In this document: piece by piece, positions 1 through 8,188 of the stretch
Numbering within the stretch: position 1 is the stretch's first letter
How the letters are laid out: each line of letters starts with the position of its first letter
Origin: an uncultured Peptococcaceae bacterium
GTDB lineage: Bacteria > Bacillota > Peptococcia > Peptococcales > Peptococcaceae
DNA: 39,219 bases
Assembly: GCA_902462325.1 (NCBI GenBank)
Contig: CABQBF010000007.1
Location: 1 to 39,219, forward strand
Direction of reading: 5' to 3'
The notes under the pieces: model-generated
Seen by the model: only the letters and a program-made list of their open reading frames with translations
Database searches by the model: none
Told to the model about the DNA's origin: nothing
Translations under genes and position numbers: made by a program

Positions 1-45
1 TGGATGTCGCCTGTGCAGAAACGGGAGGCGTTAAAGGCCGCCCGA

Positions 46-90
46 TTTTGCTGATTTCGGTCAGGCTCCGCCTTCCCTGCATCAGCAAAA
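46..90. repeat. Inverted repeat / hairpin at left edge
   Basis: Bases 46-55 (TTTTGCTGAT) and 81-90 (ATCAGCAAAA) are a perfect 10-bp inverted repeat around a GC-rich 25-nt centre that can pair further (GGCTCCGCC). Neither strand has a T-run after it, so it is not a typical terminator. The rest of bases 1-240 is AT-rich; next to the rubrerythrin stop the motif GCAGCG/CGCTGC recurs. No gene is supported in bases 1-240. A short minus-strand frame from 94 to the window edge has no ribosome binding site. Confidence 0.4.
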
Positions 91-240
91 CCATTCTATT
101 ATACTTTGAACTTTTTCACTTTTTTCAGTCTCACATCATTGACTAATGTACATTTTTTAAATTTTTCATAAAAAAACTGTATGTTTTTCATTTTGATTTT
201 TCCATATGTATCTGCAGCGCTGCAAAACGCTGCAAAATGG

Positions 241-837
241 TTAGCAGGTCCACGGCGCCATAGAAAGCGGCACAAAAAATCCTTGATTATGCTGACAAAC
301 GGGACACTGCTCCGGTACTCGTTTTCCGGTATGCAAATGCCCACAGTTCAAACACATCCACACCGTTTCCCCGTTAGAAGCAAATAACTGATTTTGTTCC
401 ACCAATTGCGCCATATGCTGGAATCGTTTGGCATGGGTCTGTTCAATTTGGGCAATCATTTTAAAAGAAGCCGCTACTTTGGCAAAACCTTCTTCTTGGG
501 CAATCTGCGCAAACATTGGGTATACAGATTCAAATTCTTCCATCTCATTGTGATGGGCCATGTTCAACAAATCCAACATGTTATCGGCAATATCAATAGG
601 GTAGGTGCCATCCACTGTAATATTCTGTCCAGCCAATTGGGTTAAATGATCATAAAATACTTTGGCATGGGCTCGTTCCTGGTCAGCCGTAAATTTAAAA
701 ATTTCCGCCAACACACGCAGTTTTGCCTCATTAGCCTGCTCCGCTGCAAAGGTGTACCGATTACGGGCTTGGCTTTCCCCCGCGAACGCCCTCATCAAAT
801 TTTCCCTAGTTTTGCTAGTTTGAAACTCTACTGTCAT
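241..837 (-). CDS. rbr: Rubrerythrin
   Basis: A 198-residue non-haem iron protein that reduces hydrogen peroxide in anaerobes, usually with electrons from rubredoxin or a flavoprotein, in the cytoplasm. The N-terminal part (about residues 8-150) is a ferritin-like four-helix diiron domain with Glu and ExxH-type ligands (ESQAR near residue 20, DQERAH near 53, EQTHAKRF near 133). The C-terminus (about 160-190) is a rubredoxin-like Fe-Cys4 domain with the pairs CLNC and CPVC. Length and domain order are normal for the family. The start is supported by an AAGGAGGT ribosome binding site 8 nt upstream. It is monocistronic and divergent from the DUF1836 gene. PerR control is common for such genes, but I see no clear PerR box. 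The family call is very secure. Confidence 0.97.
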   Translation of the reverse strand: MTVEFQTSKTRENLMRAFAGESQARNRYTFAAEQANEAKLRVLAEIFKFTADQERAHAKVFYDHLTQLAGQNITVDGTYPIDIADNMLDLLNMAHHNEMEEFESVYPMFAQIAQEEGFAKVAASFKMIAQIEQTHAKRFQHMAQLVEQNQLFASNGETVWMCLNCGHLHTGKRVPEQCPVCQHNQGFFVPLSMAPWTC

Positions 838-957
838 CCTGATAACCTCCTTAATAAACTTGGAAATTTAAAATTCCCTTCTATCTCTAGTATGGGAAAA
901 TCATAGCAATAATATTCCTTTTTCCTATATTTTTATCATCTAGTTTTAAAAACCAGA

Positions 958-986
958 TTGACGAATGCTAGTATTTGCGTTAATAT
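958..986 (+). promoter_or_regulatory. Sigma-A-type promoter of DUF1836-degV
   Basis: TTGACG at 958-963 and TAATAT at 981-986 are separated by 17 nt, a near-consensus vegetative promoter. It ends 22 nt before the chosen start of the DUF1836 gene. This argues against the longer frame that opens at 958, because that would be translated from inside the promoter. Confidence 0.6.
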
Positions 987-1008
987 TGATATCATAAGGA
1001 GGGATATC

Positions 1009-1590
1009 ATGCCAGATACAGAACAACAACTCCTCTCTTGGATTGAAGAGCTACAGCAGTACCGGCTTCCCCGTTGGGAGGAACTGCCTGATATTGAGCT
1101 TTACATGGATCAAGTGATTACACTCATTGAACGATATTTATCACCCTTAGTTGGGCAGAGCGACAACAAAGTCATTACATCGGCTATGATTAATAATTAT
1201 GTCAAATTAAATATTATGCCCAAACCCAATAAAAAGAAATATGAACGCATTCACCTGTCTCATTTAATTGTCATCACGATTCTAAAACAGGTTCTCTTAA
1301 TTCCAGAAATCAAGGAAGGCATCTTTTTGCAGACAGAAATTGACGGCATGCGTATTGCCTATGATTCCTTCTGTCAGGAATTGGAGGAAGCGCTGCATGC
1401 CATGATTGAAAAATACCAGTGCTGGTCTACAGGAAAAATTCCTGCGCCCGCAGAGCAAATCCCTTTAGAACGACTGGGACTGCAGATGGCTTGTACATCC
1501 TTTGTCAGCAAAATTTTTACGCAAAAAATTATTGTCCTGCATTCACAGGAGCATCAAAATACAGATTCTACAGAAAAGAAGGTGCAGTAA
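1009..1590 (+). CDS. DUF1836 domain protein (MerR-like putative regulator)
   Basis: A 193-residue protein of the DUF1836 family, a Firmicute group of unknown function thought to carry a MerR-like helix-turn-helix. The typical signature lies at about residues 60-105: a stretch around ITSAMINNYVK, then MPKPNKKKY and a hydrophobic helix (HLIVITILKQVLLI). I chose the ATG at 1009 because AAGGAGGG sits 5 nt upstream and a promoter lies just before it; an in-frame ATG at 958 has no ribosome binding site. The stop codon directly abuts the DegV start, so the two are probably translated together. DUF1836 next to degV recurs in Clostridia, which supports the call. Its target is unknown; control of its own operon is a guess. 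Confidence 0.85.
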   Translation: MPDTEQQLLSWIEELQQYRLPRWEELPDIELYMDQVITLIERYLSPLVGQSDNKVITSAMINNYVKLNIMPKPNKKKYERIHLSHLIVITILKQVLLIPEIKEGIFLQTEIDGMRIAYDSFCQELEEALHAMIEKYQCWSTGKIPAPAEQIPLERLGLQMACTSFVSKIFTQKIIVLHSQEHQNTDSTEKKVQ

Positions 1591-2454
1591 ATGTCTACTG
1601 ACAAAATCGCAATTTTGATTGACTCTGGCACTGACGTGCCGCCAAAACTAATTGAAAAATATCACATGTTTGTCGCCCCGCTGCGCATCATATTCAGCGA
1701 TGGCGAATATGACGACGGCATTGATTTAAAGGCACGGGAGCTATATCAGCGATTGCCCCTGGAAATTCCCAAAACATCTCTGCCCAGTGCAGAATCCGTG
1801 CTGCATGCATTAGACCAAATTCGGACCGAAGGCTATAATAAGGTACTGGTTGTCACAATCTCCAGCGGACTCAGCGGCACGCATAATATGCTCACGCTGT
1901 TAGCCAGCAATATGAAAGACTTGGATATTTTTGTTTATGACACCAGAAATATTGCCATTGGCAGCGGATTTTCTGCGATCCAAGCCGCCGAATATATTGC
2001 AGAAGGTATGGATTGGCACACGCTAAAACTAACCTTAATTGCGCAGACCAGCAAGTCCAAAGTTTTTTACTGTCTGGATACATTGGAATATCTGCAAAAG
2101 GGCGGCCGTATCGGTTTGGTGACTGCCATGCTGGGCACAGCACTGAACTTAAAGCCTATCATATCTTGTAACGCAGAAGGTGTTTATTATACAGTCGCTA
2201 AAGTGCGGGGACGGCAGCAATCGCTGAAAAAAATTATTGATTTGGCTGTAAAATTTGCAGGAAACGCCAAAAAATATAATATCGCTTTGATTGGCAGCGG
2301 TCAAATGGGGTTAAACGATGCCGCCTCCATCCGCGATGAGGTTTTAAAACGGCTGCCAAATCCTGCAATGTTTATTGAAGGCGAGCTGGGTTGTTGCTTG
2401 GGTGTTCATGTAGGGCCGGGCTTAGTGGGCGTTGGCGTACAAATTTTAGACTGA
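1591..2454 (+). CDS. DegV family fatty-acid-binding protein
   Basis: A 287-residue DegV protein. Members bind a single fatty acid and, as FakB, present it to the kinase FakA for phosphorylation; no fakA is present here, so the partner is unproven. Family features are the N-terminal IAILIDSGTDVP with the Ser/Asp fatty-acid pocket, the motif VVTISSGLSGTHN at about residues 90-102, LEYLQKGGRIG near residue 165, and the C-terminal HVGPGLVGVGV near 275. Length is normal (280-290). The ATG follows the upstream stop with no gap, with GAAGGTG as ribosome binding site. A strong terminator follows 37 nt after the stop. Confidence 0.95.
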   Translation: MSTDKIAILIDSGTDVPPKLIEKYHMFVAPLRIIFSDGEYDDGIDLKARELYQRLPLEIPKTSLPSAESVLHALDQIRTEGYNKVLVVTISSGLSGTHNMLTLLASNMKDLDIFVYDTRNIAIGSGFSAIQAAEYIAEGMDWHTLKLTLIAQTSKSKVFYCLDTLEYLQKGGRIGLVTAMLGTALNLKPIISCNAEGVYYTVAKVRGRQQSLKKIIDLAVKFAGNAKKYNIALIGSGQMGLNDAASIRDEVLKRLPNPAMFIEGELGCCLGVHVGPGLVGVGVQILD

Positions 2455-2490
2455 CACATTTCGTTTCTAAAAGCGAGCTGTACAAAAGAG

Positions 2491-2543
2491 AAAGCGTTCT
2501 GATATGCTGTAAAAGCTTTACAGCACAACAGAACGCTTTTCTT
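2491..2543. terminator. Bidirectional rho-independent terminator
   Basis: A nested hairpin: AAAGCGTTCTG pairs with CAGAACGCTTT, and inside it TGCTGTAAA pairs with TTTACAGCA. A TTTTCTTCT tract follows on the plus strand and CTCTTTTGT on the minus strand. It ends the degV transcript and may stop read-through from trmD on the other strand. Confidence 0.8.
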
Positions 2544-2693
2544 CTGTTCAAACTTGCATCACGCTATACGTAGCGATTGCAAACCATATAAAGACTTCTG
2601 CATTTTTTGCAGAACAAATACTGCATCATTCAAAAGTATCATGTACACAAGCAGATTGAAAACAATGGCTGTAGCAATAAAAACTTTTTTCGC

Positions 2694-3428
2694 CTACAGT
2701 TCGGCTTTGATTTCCTCCAGCATTTTCGCCTCTTCTTGATTCAGCTCATACTTCTCCAGCAAATCAGGACGGCGCAATAAAGTACGGCGCAGCGATTCCT
2801 TTTTGCGCCACTTGCGGATATTTTCGTGATGGCCTGACAATAAAATTTCTGGCACTTCCATGCCTTCAAAATTTTGCGGGCGAGTATAATGAGGATATTC
2901 CAACAAGCCATGGTAAAAGGAATCTTCCTCGTAGGATTCCTGCTCCTTAATCACGCCGGGAATTAGACGGCTGATAGCATCAATCATTACCATGGCCGGC
3001 AGTTCGCCGCCGGTCAGCACATAATCGCCGATAGAATATTCCTGAGTTACAAAAGCACGGATGCGCTCATCAAAGCCTTCATAATGACCGCAGATAAAAG
3101 CCAACTGTTTTTTGTGTGACAGTTGACAGGCCGCTTCCTGATTAAATACGTTACCTTGCGGCGACATGAGAATAATTTCAGTATCCGGATCCTGCAGATT
3201 GAGATTGCTGCGCAGAGCAGAAATCACCGGTTCTGGCTGCAGCACCATGCCAGCTCCGCCACCAAAGGGATAATCGTCCACTGCACGATGTTTGTTGGTG
3301 GAATATTCCCGAAAGTTAATCACCTCGATATTTAAAATATCTTTGCTGCGCGCTTTTCCCAACAGGCTGCTGCCTAAGGGGCCAGTAAACATTTCAGGAA
3401 ATAGGGAAAATATTTTTATGTCCATCAT
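2694..3428 (-). CDS. trmD: tRNA (guanine-37-N1)-methyltransferase TrmD
   Basis: Methylates N1 of G37 in tRNAs with a G at position 36, using S-adenosylmethionine, which prevents +1 frameshifting. 244 residues, the usual length. The SPOUT trefoil-knot SAM site is clear: AVDDYPFGGGAGM (about 50-62), FICGHYEGFDERI (about 110-122) and YSIGDYVLTGGELP (about 130-143), whose catalytic Asp belongs to the later GVIKEQESYEEDSF segment. It is the last gene of the ffh-rpsP-rimM operon and starts 7 nt after rimM. The start is a double ATG with GAGGCAG upstream. Confidence 0.98.
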   Translation of the reverse strand: MMDIKIFSLFPEMFTGPLGSSLLGKARSKDILNIEVINFREYSTNKHRAVDDYPFGGGAGMVLQPEPVISALRSNLNLQDPDTEIILMSPQGNVFNQEAACQLSHKKQLAFICGHYEGFDERIRAFVTQEYSIGDYVLTGGELPAMVMIDAISRLIPGVIKEQESYEEDSFYHGLLEYPHYTRPQNFEGMEVPEILLSGHHENIRKWRKKESLRRTLLRRPDLLEKYELNQEEAKMLEEIKAEL

Positions 3429-3435
3429 TGCTGCC

Positions 3436-3942
3436 TCAATCTAACAAGCCATCTGGAATTTCTACATCCATGCGGTTTTTCTCCAGGTCAATACATTTGA
3501 CTACCGATTTTAGAGCAGGCAAATAAAATACACCGTCTTCATACTGCACTTCATATAAATCGGTGCTGCTATTTTGTAAAACGGCAGTCACTTTGCCACG
3601 GCACACATCGTTTTCGTAAACGTCCAACCCTACAATTTCATAAATGAAATAAGAGCCTTTCGGTTTTACAGCATCTTCTGGATTGACACAAAGATATAGA
3701 TTTTTCAATCGCTCTGCTTTGTTGCGGTCATCGACACCGGCTAGCGTTAATAAAATATTTCCTTTATGTTCCCGAACAGACTGTACTTCTACTTCTTCGT
3801 AGCGGGTACCTGGCAGCTCCAACAGAGCCTTTTTCAGCTTTTTAAAACGACGATTATCATCGGTAAGCGGTAATAACAATAGTTCCCCTTTGATACCATG
3901 GCAATTGACAATTTTTCCGATTCGAATTTTTTTCTGTTCCAT
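3436..3942 (-). CDS. rimM: 16S rRNA processing protein RimM
   Basis: A 168-residue maturation factor that binds ribosomal protein S19 and helps assemble the 30S head. The N-terminal RimM domain (RIGKIVNCHGIKGELLL, residues 6-22) is followed by a PRC-barrel (about 95-165, with YFIYEIVGLDVY). It lies 3 nt after the YlqD gene and 7 nt before trmD, the standard Firmicute order. Confidence 0.97.
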   Translation of the reverse strand: MEQKKIRIGKIVNCHGIKGELLLLPLTDDNRRFKKLKKALLELPGTRYEEVEVQSVREHKGNILLTLAGVDDRNKAERLKNLYLCVNPEDAVKPKGSYFIYEIVGLDVYENDVCRGKVTAVLQNSSTDLYEVQYEDGVFYLPALKSVVKCIDLEKNRMDVEIPDGLLD

Positions 3943-3945
3943 AGC

Positions 3946-4359
3946 TTATTCCTGCGGATTGATAGCCATAACGATATCATCTTTTAAAATGATTTCGCAG
4001 CTTACGTTGGCGGTAAACGGTTCTCCCACTTTTACTTCCTGCAGGAAATTCCCTTCGCCTGTTTCCACAATTTCACCATCGGGCAAATCTAAAATTGCCT
4101 GCAAGCTTGCCATCAATTGCTCTTTATAAGCGACCAATTTTTCTTTTTCTGCACCAAACTGACGGCGGTAAACTTCCACATTAGGATCGCCCTTTAACGT
4201 CAATTTGGTGATAGCCTTCTGCATATTTTCATCATATACTTTAATATCGTTATCAATTTTATCCACTTCTACCTGCACCTGCTGACCGGCTTTTTGCTTA
4301 TAGCTGTCAGTTACAACCTGCTTGATGACCAGTTTCCCCATCATTTGAATTTTATCCAT
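3946..4359 (-). CDS. YlqD family protein
   Basis: A 137-residue protein of unknown function at exactly the position of Bacillus ylqD, between the KH-domain gene and rimM. It has a charged, probably helical or coiled central part (residues 20-90, many Lys/Glu/Gln) and a C-terminal beta-rich end (EVKVGEPFTANVSCEIILKDD). No signal peptide or membrane segment is seen. GAGGAGG lies 9 nt before the ATG. It has its own promoter overlapping a terminator, so its expression may be partly uncoupled from rpsP-khpA. Confidence 0.85.
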   Translation of the reverse strand: MDKIQMMGKLVIKQVVTDSYKQKAGQQVQVEVDKIDNDIKVYDENMQKAITKLTLKGDPNVEVYRRQFGAEKEKLVAYKEQLMASLQAILDLPDGEIVETGEGNFLQEVKVGEPFTANVSCEIILKDDIVMAINPQE

Positions 4360-4397
4360 TGGTATTGCCTCCTCAAATTTTTCAAGATATTCACGTT

Positions 4398-4426
4398 ATT
4401 ATAATATAAAAACCGACCAATGACAA
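4398..4426 (-). promoter_or_regulatory. Internal promoter for ylqD-rimM-trmD
   Basis: On the minus strand TTGTCA (4421-4426) and TATAAT (4398-4403) are 17 nt apart, close to consensus. The -35 box lies inside the 3' arm of the terminator hairpin at 4406-4458. Confidence 0.65.
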
Positions 4427-4458
4427 GTATCATCGCTGATTATCTTGCCAACAGTCGG
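4406..4458 (-). terminator. Terminator/attenuator after khpA
   Basis: On the minus strand CCGAC + GGCAAG pair with CTTGTC + GTCGG (one G-U), with symmetric 4-nt internal loops, followed by TTTTTATATT. It would end or attenuate transcripts from ffh-rpsP-khpA. It physically overlaps the promoter of the next gene. Confidence 0.6.
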
Positions 4459-4465
4459 CTTCATT

Positions 4466-4696
4466 TCATTCCATAATTTCTACTGTAACTTTTTTATTTG
4501 CTTTTACAGCAGCCGCTTTGACCACCGTGCGAATTGCTTTGGCAATACGGCCTTGTTTTCCGATTACCTTGCCCATATCTTCCGGGGCCACGGTTAAATG
4601 AATGGTAATTTCTTTGCCATTCTCAACCTGCGTCACTTTGACTGCTTCAGGCTGATCAACCAAGGATTTTGCTAAGTGCTCCACTAACGCTAACAC
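4466..4696 (-). CDS. khpA: KH-domain RNA-binding protein KhpA (YlqC)
   Basis: A 76-residue single KH-domain protein. In other Firmicutes KhpA pairs with KhpB (Jag) and binds RNA, affecting cell elongation and small-RNA biology. The GxxG loop is GKQG, in MGKVIGKQGRIAKAIR. The start is GTG at 4696, not ATG, with AAGGAGGG 6 nt upstream. The gene follows rpsP by 12 nt, the conserved Firmicute arrangement. Confidence 0.95.
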   Translation of the reverse strand: MLALVEHLAKSLVDQPEAVKVTQVENGKEITIHLTVAPEDMGKVIGKQGRIAKAIRTVVKAAAVKANKKVTVEIME

Positions 4697-4708
4697 GAAA
4701 ATCCCTCC

Positions 4709-4954
4709 TTATTTCCACAGGCCAGCCTGTTTTAACAGAGATCTTACTGTATCGGAAGGCTGTGCGCCAGTACCAAGCCATTTCTGTGCTTTTTCAGCAT
4801 CGATTTCAATTGCAGCCGGCTGACGGTTTGGATCGTAAGTACCAATTTCGTCAATAAAACGACCGTCTCTTGGAGAACGGGAGTCCGCTACAACAATACG
4901 ATAAAATGGAGCTTTTTTAGCGCCCATTCTTTTTAATCTGATTTTTGTTGCCAT
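4709..4954 (-). CDS. rpsP: 30S ribosomal protein S16
   Basis: An 81-residue S16 protein of the small ribosomal subunit (ATKIRLKRMGAKKAPFYRIV at the N-terminus, then ADSRSPRDGRFIDEIGTYDP). I set the start at the ATG at 4954, with GAGGAGG 8 nt upstream. An in-frame GTG three codons earlier overlaps that ribosome binding site and is unlikely. It follows ffh by 44 nt. Confidence 0.98.
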   Translation of the reverse strand: MATKIRLKRMGAKKAPFYRIVVADSRSPRDGRFIDEIGTYDPNRQPAAIEIDAEKAQKWLGTGAQPSDTVRSLLKQAGLWK

Positions 4955-4998
4955 GATTTTCACCTCCTCTAACTACTTCAAGTTATCATGCGTTTTTT

Positions 4999-6345
4999 TT
5001 ATGATAGAAACGGCAATTTGAGCTTGCCTTTTTTACCTTTTTTCCCGGAAGCCATGCCAGCAAACTGCTTCATCAGCATCTGCGACTGTTCAAACTGTTT
5101 GAGCAATCGGTTCACATCCTGCACTTTCATGCCAGACCCAGCGGCAATTCGTTTACGGCGGCTGCCGTTAATCATCTTCGGGTTGCGCCGCTCAGCCGGC
5201 GTCATAGAAAGAATGATGGCTTTGGTCTGACCTAAATCTTTATCGCTGACCTGCAAATCCTTTAATTTATTTTTACTCATGCCTGGAATCATTTCCATCA
5301 TGCTGTTGATGTTGCCCATATTTTTTAGCTGATCCATCTGTTCCAGATAGTCTTCCAGCGTAAACTCGGCCTTCATCATTTTTTTCTGCATTTCTTCCGC
5401 TTTTTTCTGGTCGATATTCTCTTGTGCTTTTTCAATCAACGTCAGCACATCGCCCATACCTAAAATGCGGGAAGCCATACGGTCTGGATGGAAAGGCTCT
5501 AAAGCATCCAGCTTTTCTCCCATACCGGCAAACTTGATCGGCTTTCCGGTAATGGTCTTAATGGATAAAGCTGCGCCGCCACGGGTATCGCCATCCAATT
5601 TGGTAAGCACAACGCCGCTGATATCCAGCAGTTCGTTAAAACTTTCTGCTACGTTAACAGCATCCTGCCCTACCATGGAATCTACCACCAGCAAAATTTC
5701 TGTAGGCTGCGCCACTTCTTTTACATTTTTCAGTTCTTCCATCAGCACTTCGTCAATATGCAGACGGCCTGCTGTGTCTAAGATTACCACATCGTTGCCA
5801 TGGGATTTGGCATGCTCGATAGCGCCTTTGGCAATATCCACCGGACTGATTTTATCCCCTAACGAAAATACGGGAATTTCTAGTTGTTCCCCTAATACCT
5901 GCAACTGCTTGATTGCGGCTGGACGGTATACGTCACAGGCTACCAGCAGTGGACGTTTGCCCTGTTTTTTCAACAGACGGCCCAATTTTCCTGTGGTGGT
6001 TGTTTTCCCGGAGCCTTGCAGACCTACCATCATAATAACGGTTGGCGGCTTGGGAGAGATGGTCAGCTTGCTTTGTGAGCCACCCAATAATTCGGTCAGT
6101 TCTTCATGTACAATCTTCACAACCTGCTGCCCGGGCGTCAGGCTTTCCATCACTTCTTCCCCGACTGCACGGCTGTTAATCTTATCAATAAACTGTTTTA
6201 CAACTTTATAGTTTACGTCCGCTTCCAAAAGCGCGACCTTTACTTCCCGCATGACAGCCTTTAAATCTTTTTCGGAAATCTTTCCTTGCCCCTTCATGCG
6301 TTTAAAAATGTCTTGCAGCTTATCGCCCAATCCATCAAAAGCCAT
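4999..6345 (-). CDS. ffh: Signal recognition particle GTPase Ffh
   Basis: A 448-residue SRP54 homologue that binds 4.5S/6S RNA and signal sequences of nascent chains and docks with FtsY at the membrane. The order is N domain (1-95), G domain and methionine-rich M domain (about 325-435). GTPase motifs are complete: GLQGSGKTT (108-116), DTAGR (190-194) and TKLDGD (248-253). The M domain has GMGDVLTLIEKAQ at its border and the RNA-binding stretch GSRRKRIAAGSGM. The C-terminus is basic (GKKGKKGKLK). AAGGGAGG precedes the ATG. It follows ylxM by 29 nt. Confidence 0.99.
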   Translation of the reverse strand: MAFDGLGDKLQDIFKRMKGQGKISEKDLKAVMREVKVALLEADVNYKVVKQFIDKINSRAVGEEVMESLTPGQQVVKIVHEELTELLGGSQSKLTISPKPPTVIMMVGLQGSGKTTTTGKLGRLLKKQGKRPLLVACDVYRPAAIKQLQVLGEQLEIPVFSLGDKISPVDIAKGAIEHAKSHGNDVVILDTAGRLHIDEVLMEELKNVKEVAQPTEILLVVDSMVGQDAVNVAESFNELLDISGVVLTKLDGDTRGGAALSIKTITGKPIKFAGMGEKLDALEPFHPDRMASRILGMGDVLTLIEKAQENIDQKKAEEMQKKMMKAEFTLEDYLEQMDQLKNMGNINSMMEMIPGMSKNKLKDLQVSDKDLGQTKAIILSMTPAERRNPKMINGSRRKRIAAGSGMKVQDVNRLLKQFEQSQMLMKQFAGMASGKKGKKGKLKLPFLS

Positions 6346-6374
6346 AATGGGTGCCTCCCTTCTCTCAACCTCGT

Positions 6375-6707
6375 TTATGCTTTAACAGGCTCCAGTCCCA
6401 GCCGTTCTAATAGCTGCAACATCTCTGCATTGCCAGCAGCTAATACAGACAACTTTTCTAAAATTTCTCTGCGTTCCAACTCTCGCTGCGCCAGATGCAG
6501 CTTCGCTTCATACTTTTCCAGCAAATGCTCGGTGCGCTTGATTAAGTCGTGAACTGCCGTGCGGGAAATATTTTGCTCCGCCGCAATTTCACCTAGAGAA
6601 AGGTCACACTGATAATACAAATCAAAGACATTCTGCTGTTTTTCTGTCAGTAAACCGCTGTACAAATCATACAACACGGCCAACCTCGTTCGTTCCTCCA
6701 GCGTCAT
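6375..6707 (-). CDS. ylxM: YlxM-type HTH protein of the SRP operon
   Basis: A 110-residue helix-turn-helix protein (UPF0122/YlxM) resembling sigma-factor region 4: LLTEKQQNVFDLYYQCDLSLGEIA, then SRTAVHDLIKRTEHLLEKYE. In Firmicutes it lies directly before ffh and in streptococci modulates SRP assembly or GTPase activity. It is the first gene of the operon. AGGTGA lies 6 nt before the ATG and a good promoter lies about 50 nt upstream. Confidence 0.93.
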   Translation of the reverse strand: MTLEERTRLAVLYDLYSGLLTEKQQNVFDLYYQCDLSLGEIAAEQNISRTAVHDLIKRTEHLLEKYEAKLHLAQRELERREILEKLSVLAAGNAEMLQLLERLGLEPVKA

Positions 6708-6753
6708 GACCTTTCACCTCATCTGTTAACCTATATTGCTTAACACTTCGACT

Positions 6754-6782
6754 AGTTTATCGAAAAAGAACAAGGATGTCAA
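6754..6782 (-). promoter_or_regulatory. Promoter of the ylxM-ffh-rpsP operon
   Basis: On the minus strand a perfect TTGACA (6777-6782) and TAAACT (6754-6759) are 17 nt apart. The start of ylxM is 47 nt downstream, and no other candidate lies closer. Confidence 0.7.
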
Positions 6783-6831
6783 GTATTTTTACTAAACATC
6801 CTCAAAAAATTGATAAATGAAATTTATTGCT

Positions 6832-7062
6832 CTATTTATTATCCTGTTCCAACAAAGAAAATCTAGGCATCCATGTACCATCGGGCATCTGCACATCCTC
6901 CATGAACATGGCAAAAGGTCTGGCCCAAATGCCATAATCGCCGTATAGTGCCTGATAAATCACCAGTTGTTCTTCCGTTTCACTGTGTCGGGCTATATAC
7001 AGTACCCGATACAACTTTCCTTTATAGTGGCGGTAGATTCCGCCCAATACCAATTCGCTCAT
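6832..7062 (-). CDS. DUF1653 domain protein
   Basis: A 76-residue DUF1653 protein, function unknown. The family signature is clear: GGIYRHYKGKLYRVLYIARHSETEEQ is recognisable in part (GGIYRHYKG near residue 7, RHSET near 25), followed by VIYQALYGDYGIWARPF. The start is the ATG at 7062, with AAAGGA 8 nt upstream; a longer frame from 7119 overlaps the DUF554 gene and lacks a ribosome binding site. It is the last gene before the ylxM promoter region, in the same direction as the genes that precede it. Confidence 0.88.
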   Translation of the reverse strand: MSELVLGGIYRHYKGKLYRVLYIARHSETEEQLVIYQALYGDYGIWARPFAMFMEDVQMPDGTWMPRFSLLEQDNK

Positions 7063-7093
7063 ATATAGTTCCTTTCCAAATGCGCCTTGCCGC

Positions 7094-7807
7094 TTACAGA
7101 AACGCCCAAAGGACTGCAATCACCAGCCCTGGCAATAGATTAGCTACGCGAATACCTTTATTCCATAATAAATTGACACCTACGCAAAAAATCATAATAG
7201 ATCCAACCAGCGATAAATTGGACAACGCCGCTGCAGTCATAAAGGGTTTCACAAAACGGGCCAAAATGGTGAGCAAGCCTTGAAAAATTGCCACAGGCAC
7301 AGCCGCGAAAAGACAGCCTTTGCCCAGAGAAGCAGTCATAATCAAAATAATTAAGAAATCCAAGATGGCCTTGGCAGCCAAAATAGAATAATCGCCTTCC
7401 ATGCCGTCTTGAATGGCCCCCACCACGGCCATGGCGCCCACGCAAACTGTCAGAGAAGCGGTCACAAAGCCATCCACAAAAGAAGCATCTCCACTGCTGC
7501 CCGTTTTGATTTTCAGCCATTGTCCAAACTGTTCCAACCGCAGCTCAATATTCATCCATTCACCTAAAAGAGCACCTATCGCGAAGCTGCCAATCATCAT
7601 CATGGTACCGCCGCTGGAAAGCTGGCCGTTGCTGATGGTCAGCATTTCTTGCAGTGCGCCGCCAATTCCAATGAACAACACACAAACGGCAGTAGCAGTC
7701 ATTAAAATTTCCTGAAACCGTTTTTGCAGCAAATTCCCAAATAGAAGCCCCAAAAGACCACCGGCAATAATACCGCCGCAATTTATCATCGTTCCCAAAC
7801 CAAGCAC
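7094..7807 (-). CDS. DUF554 family membrane protein
   Basis: A 237-residue integral membrane protein of the DUF554 group (YdfK/YqgA type), function unknown, possibly a transporter. About seven hydrophobic segments are visible, with the conserved opening LGTMINCGGIIAGGLLGLLFG and glycine-rich central helices. The start is GTG at 7807, with GAAGGTGG 5 nt upstream; the encoded MLGLGTMIN is the family's usual N-terminus, which supports GTG over the later ATG. Confidence 0.92.
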   Translation of the reverse strand: MLGLGTMINCGGIIAGGLLGLLFGNLLQKRFQEILMTATAVCVLFIGIGGALQEMLTISNGQLSSGGTMMMIGSFAIGALLGEWMNIELRLEQFGQWLKIKTGSSGDASFVDGFVTASLTVCVGAMAVVGAIQDGMEGDYSILAAKAILDFLIILIMTASLGKGCLFAAVPVAIFQGLLTILARFVKPFMTAAALSNLSLVGSIMIFCVGVNLLWNKGIRVANLLPGLVIAVLWAFL

Positions 7808-7855
7808 AAAGCCACCTTCCTACCCTTTTCAGTATCTTATGACACAGCCTGTCAT

Positions 7856-8185
7856 TTACAAAAATAACAGCAACCGTTCTGTTACAAATACGACAAAAAC
7901 AGCACCTAAGGCTACAATCAGTAAGCCTTTATTTTTATAGGCTAAAAACACTGCCGCCAGTAAGCCCGCCACAGCCGAAACCATATTGGCAGTGGAATAT
8001 AAAATCGCTGGCACCGTCATGGCTGCCAAAACCGCATAGGGCACGTAGTAAAGAAAAGAACGAATAAAGGAATTTTGAATTTTACGACGCATCAACGTCA
8101 ACGGCAGCATACGGGGAATATAGGTCACAATAGCCATTACAGCCACCGCCGTCAATACATATCCATAATGATACGTGGTTTCCAT
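7856..8185 (-). CDS. azlD: Branched-chain amino acid transport protein AzlD
   Basis: A 109-residue small membrane protein with about three to four hydrophobic helices; TYIPRMLPL near residue 22 and YVPYAVLAAMTVPAIL near 47 are AzlD signatures. With AzlC it forms a branched-chain amino acid exporter (leucine analogue resistance in Bacillus). It starts 3 nt after the azlC stop, so they are surely co-translated. Confidence 0.95.
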   Translation of the reverse strand: METTYHYGYVLTAVAVMAIVTYIPRMLPLTLMRRKIQNSFIRSFLYYVPYAVLAAMTVPAILYSTANMVSAVAGLLAAVFLAYKNKGLLIVALGAVFVVFVTERLLLFL

Positions 8186-8188
8186 CTA

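Noticed and set aside
1..94. Minus-strand coding start at the left edge
   Set aside because: No ribosome binding site upstream of the ATG and it runs through a perfect inverted repeat.
5465..6211. Long open frame on the plus strand opposite ffh (248 aa)
   Set aside because: Complement of a certain gene; Ser/Pro/Thr-rich composition typical of antisense frames; no ribosome binding site.
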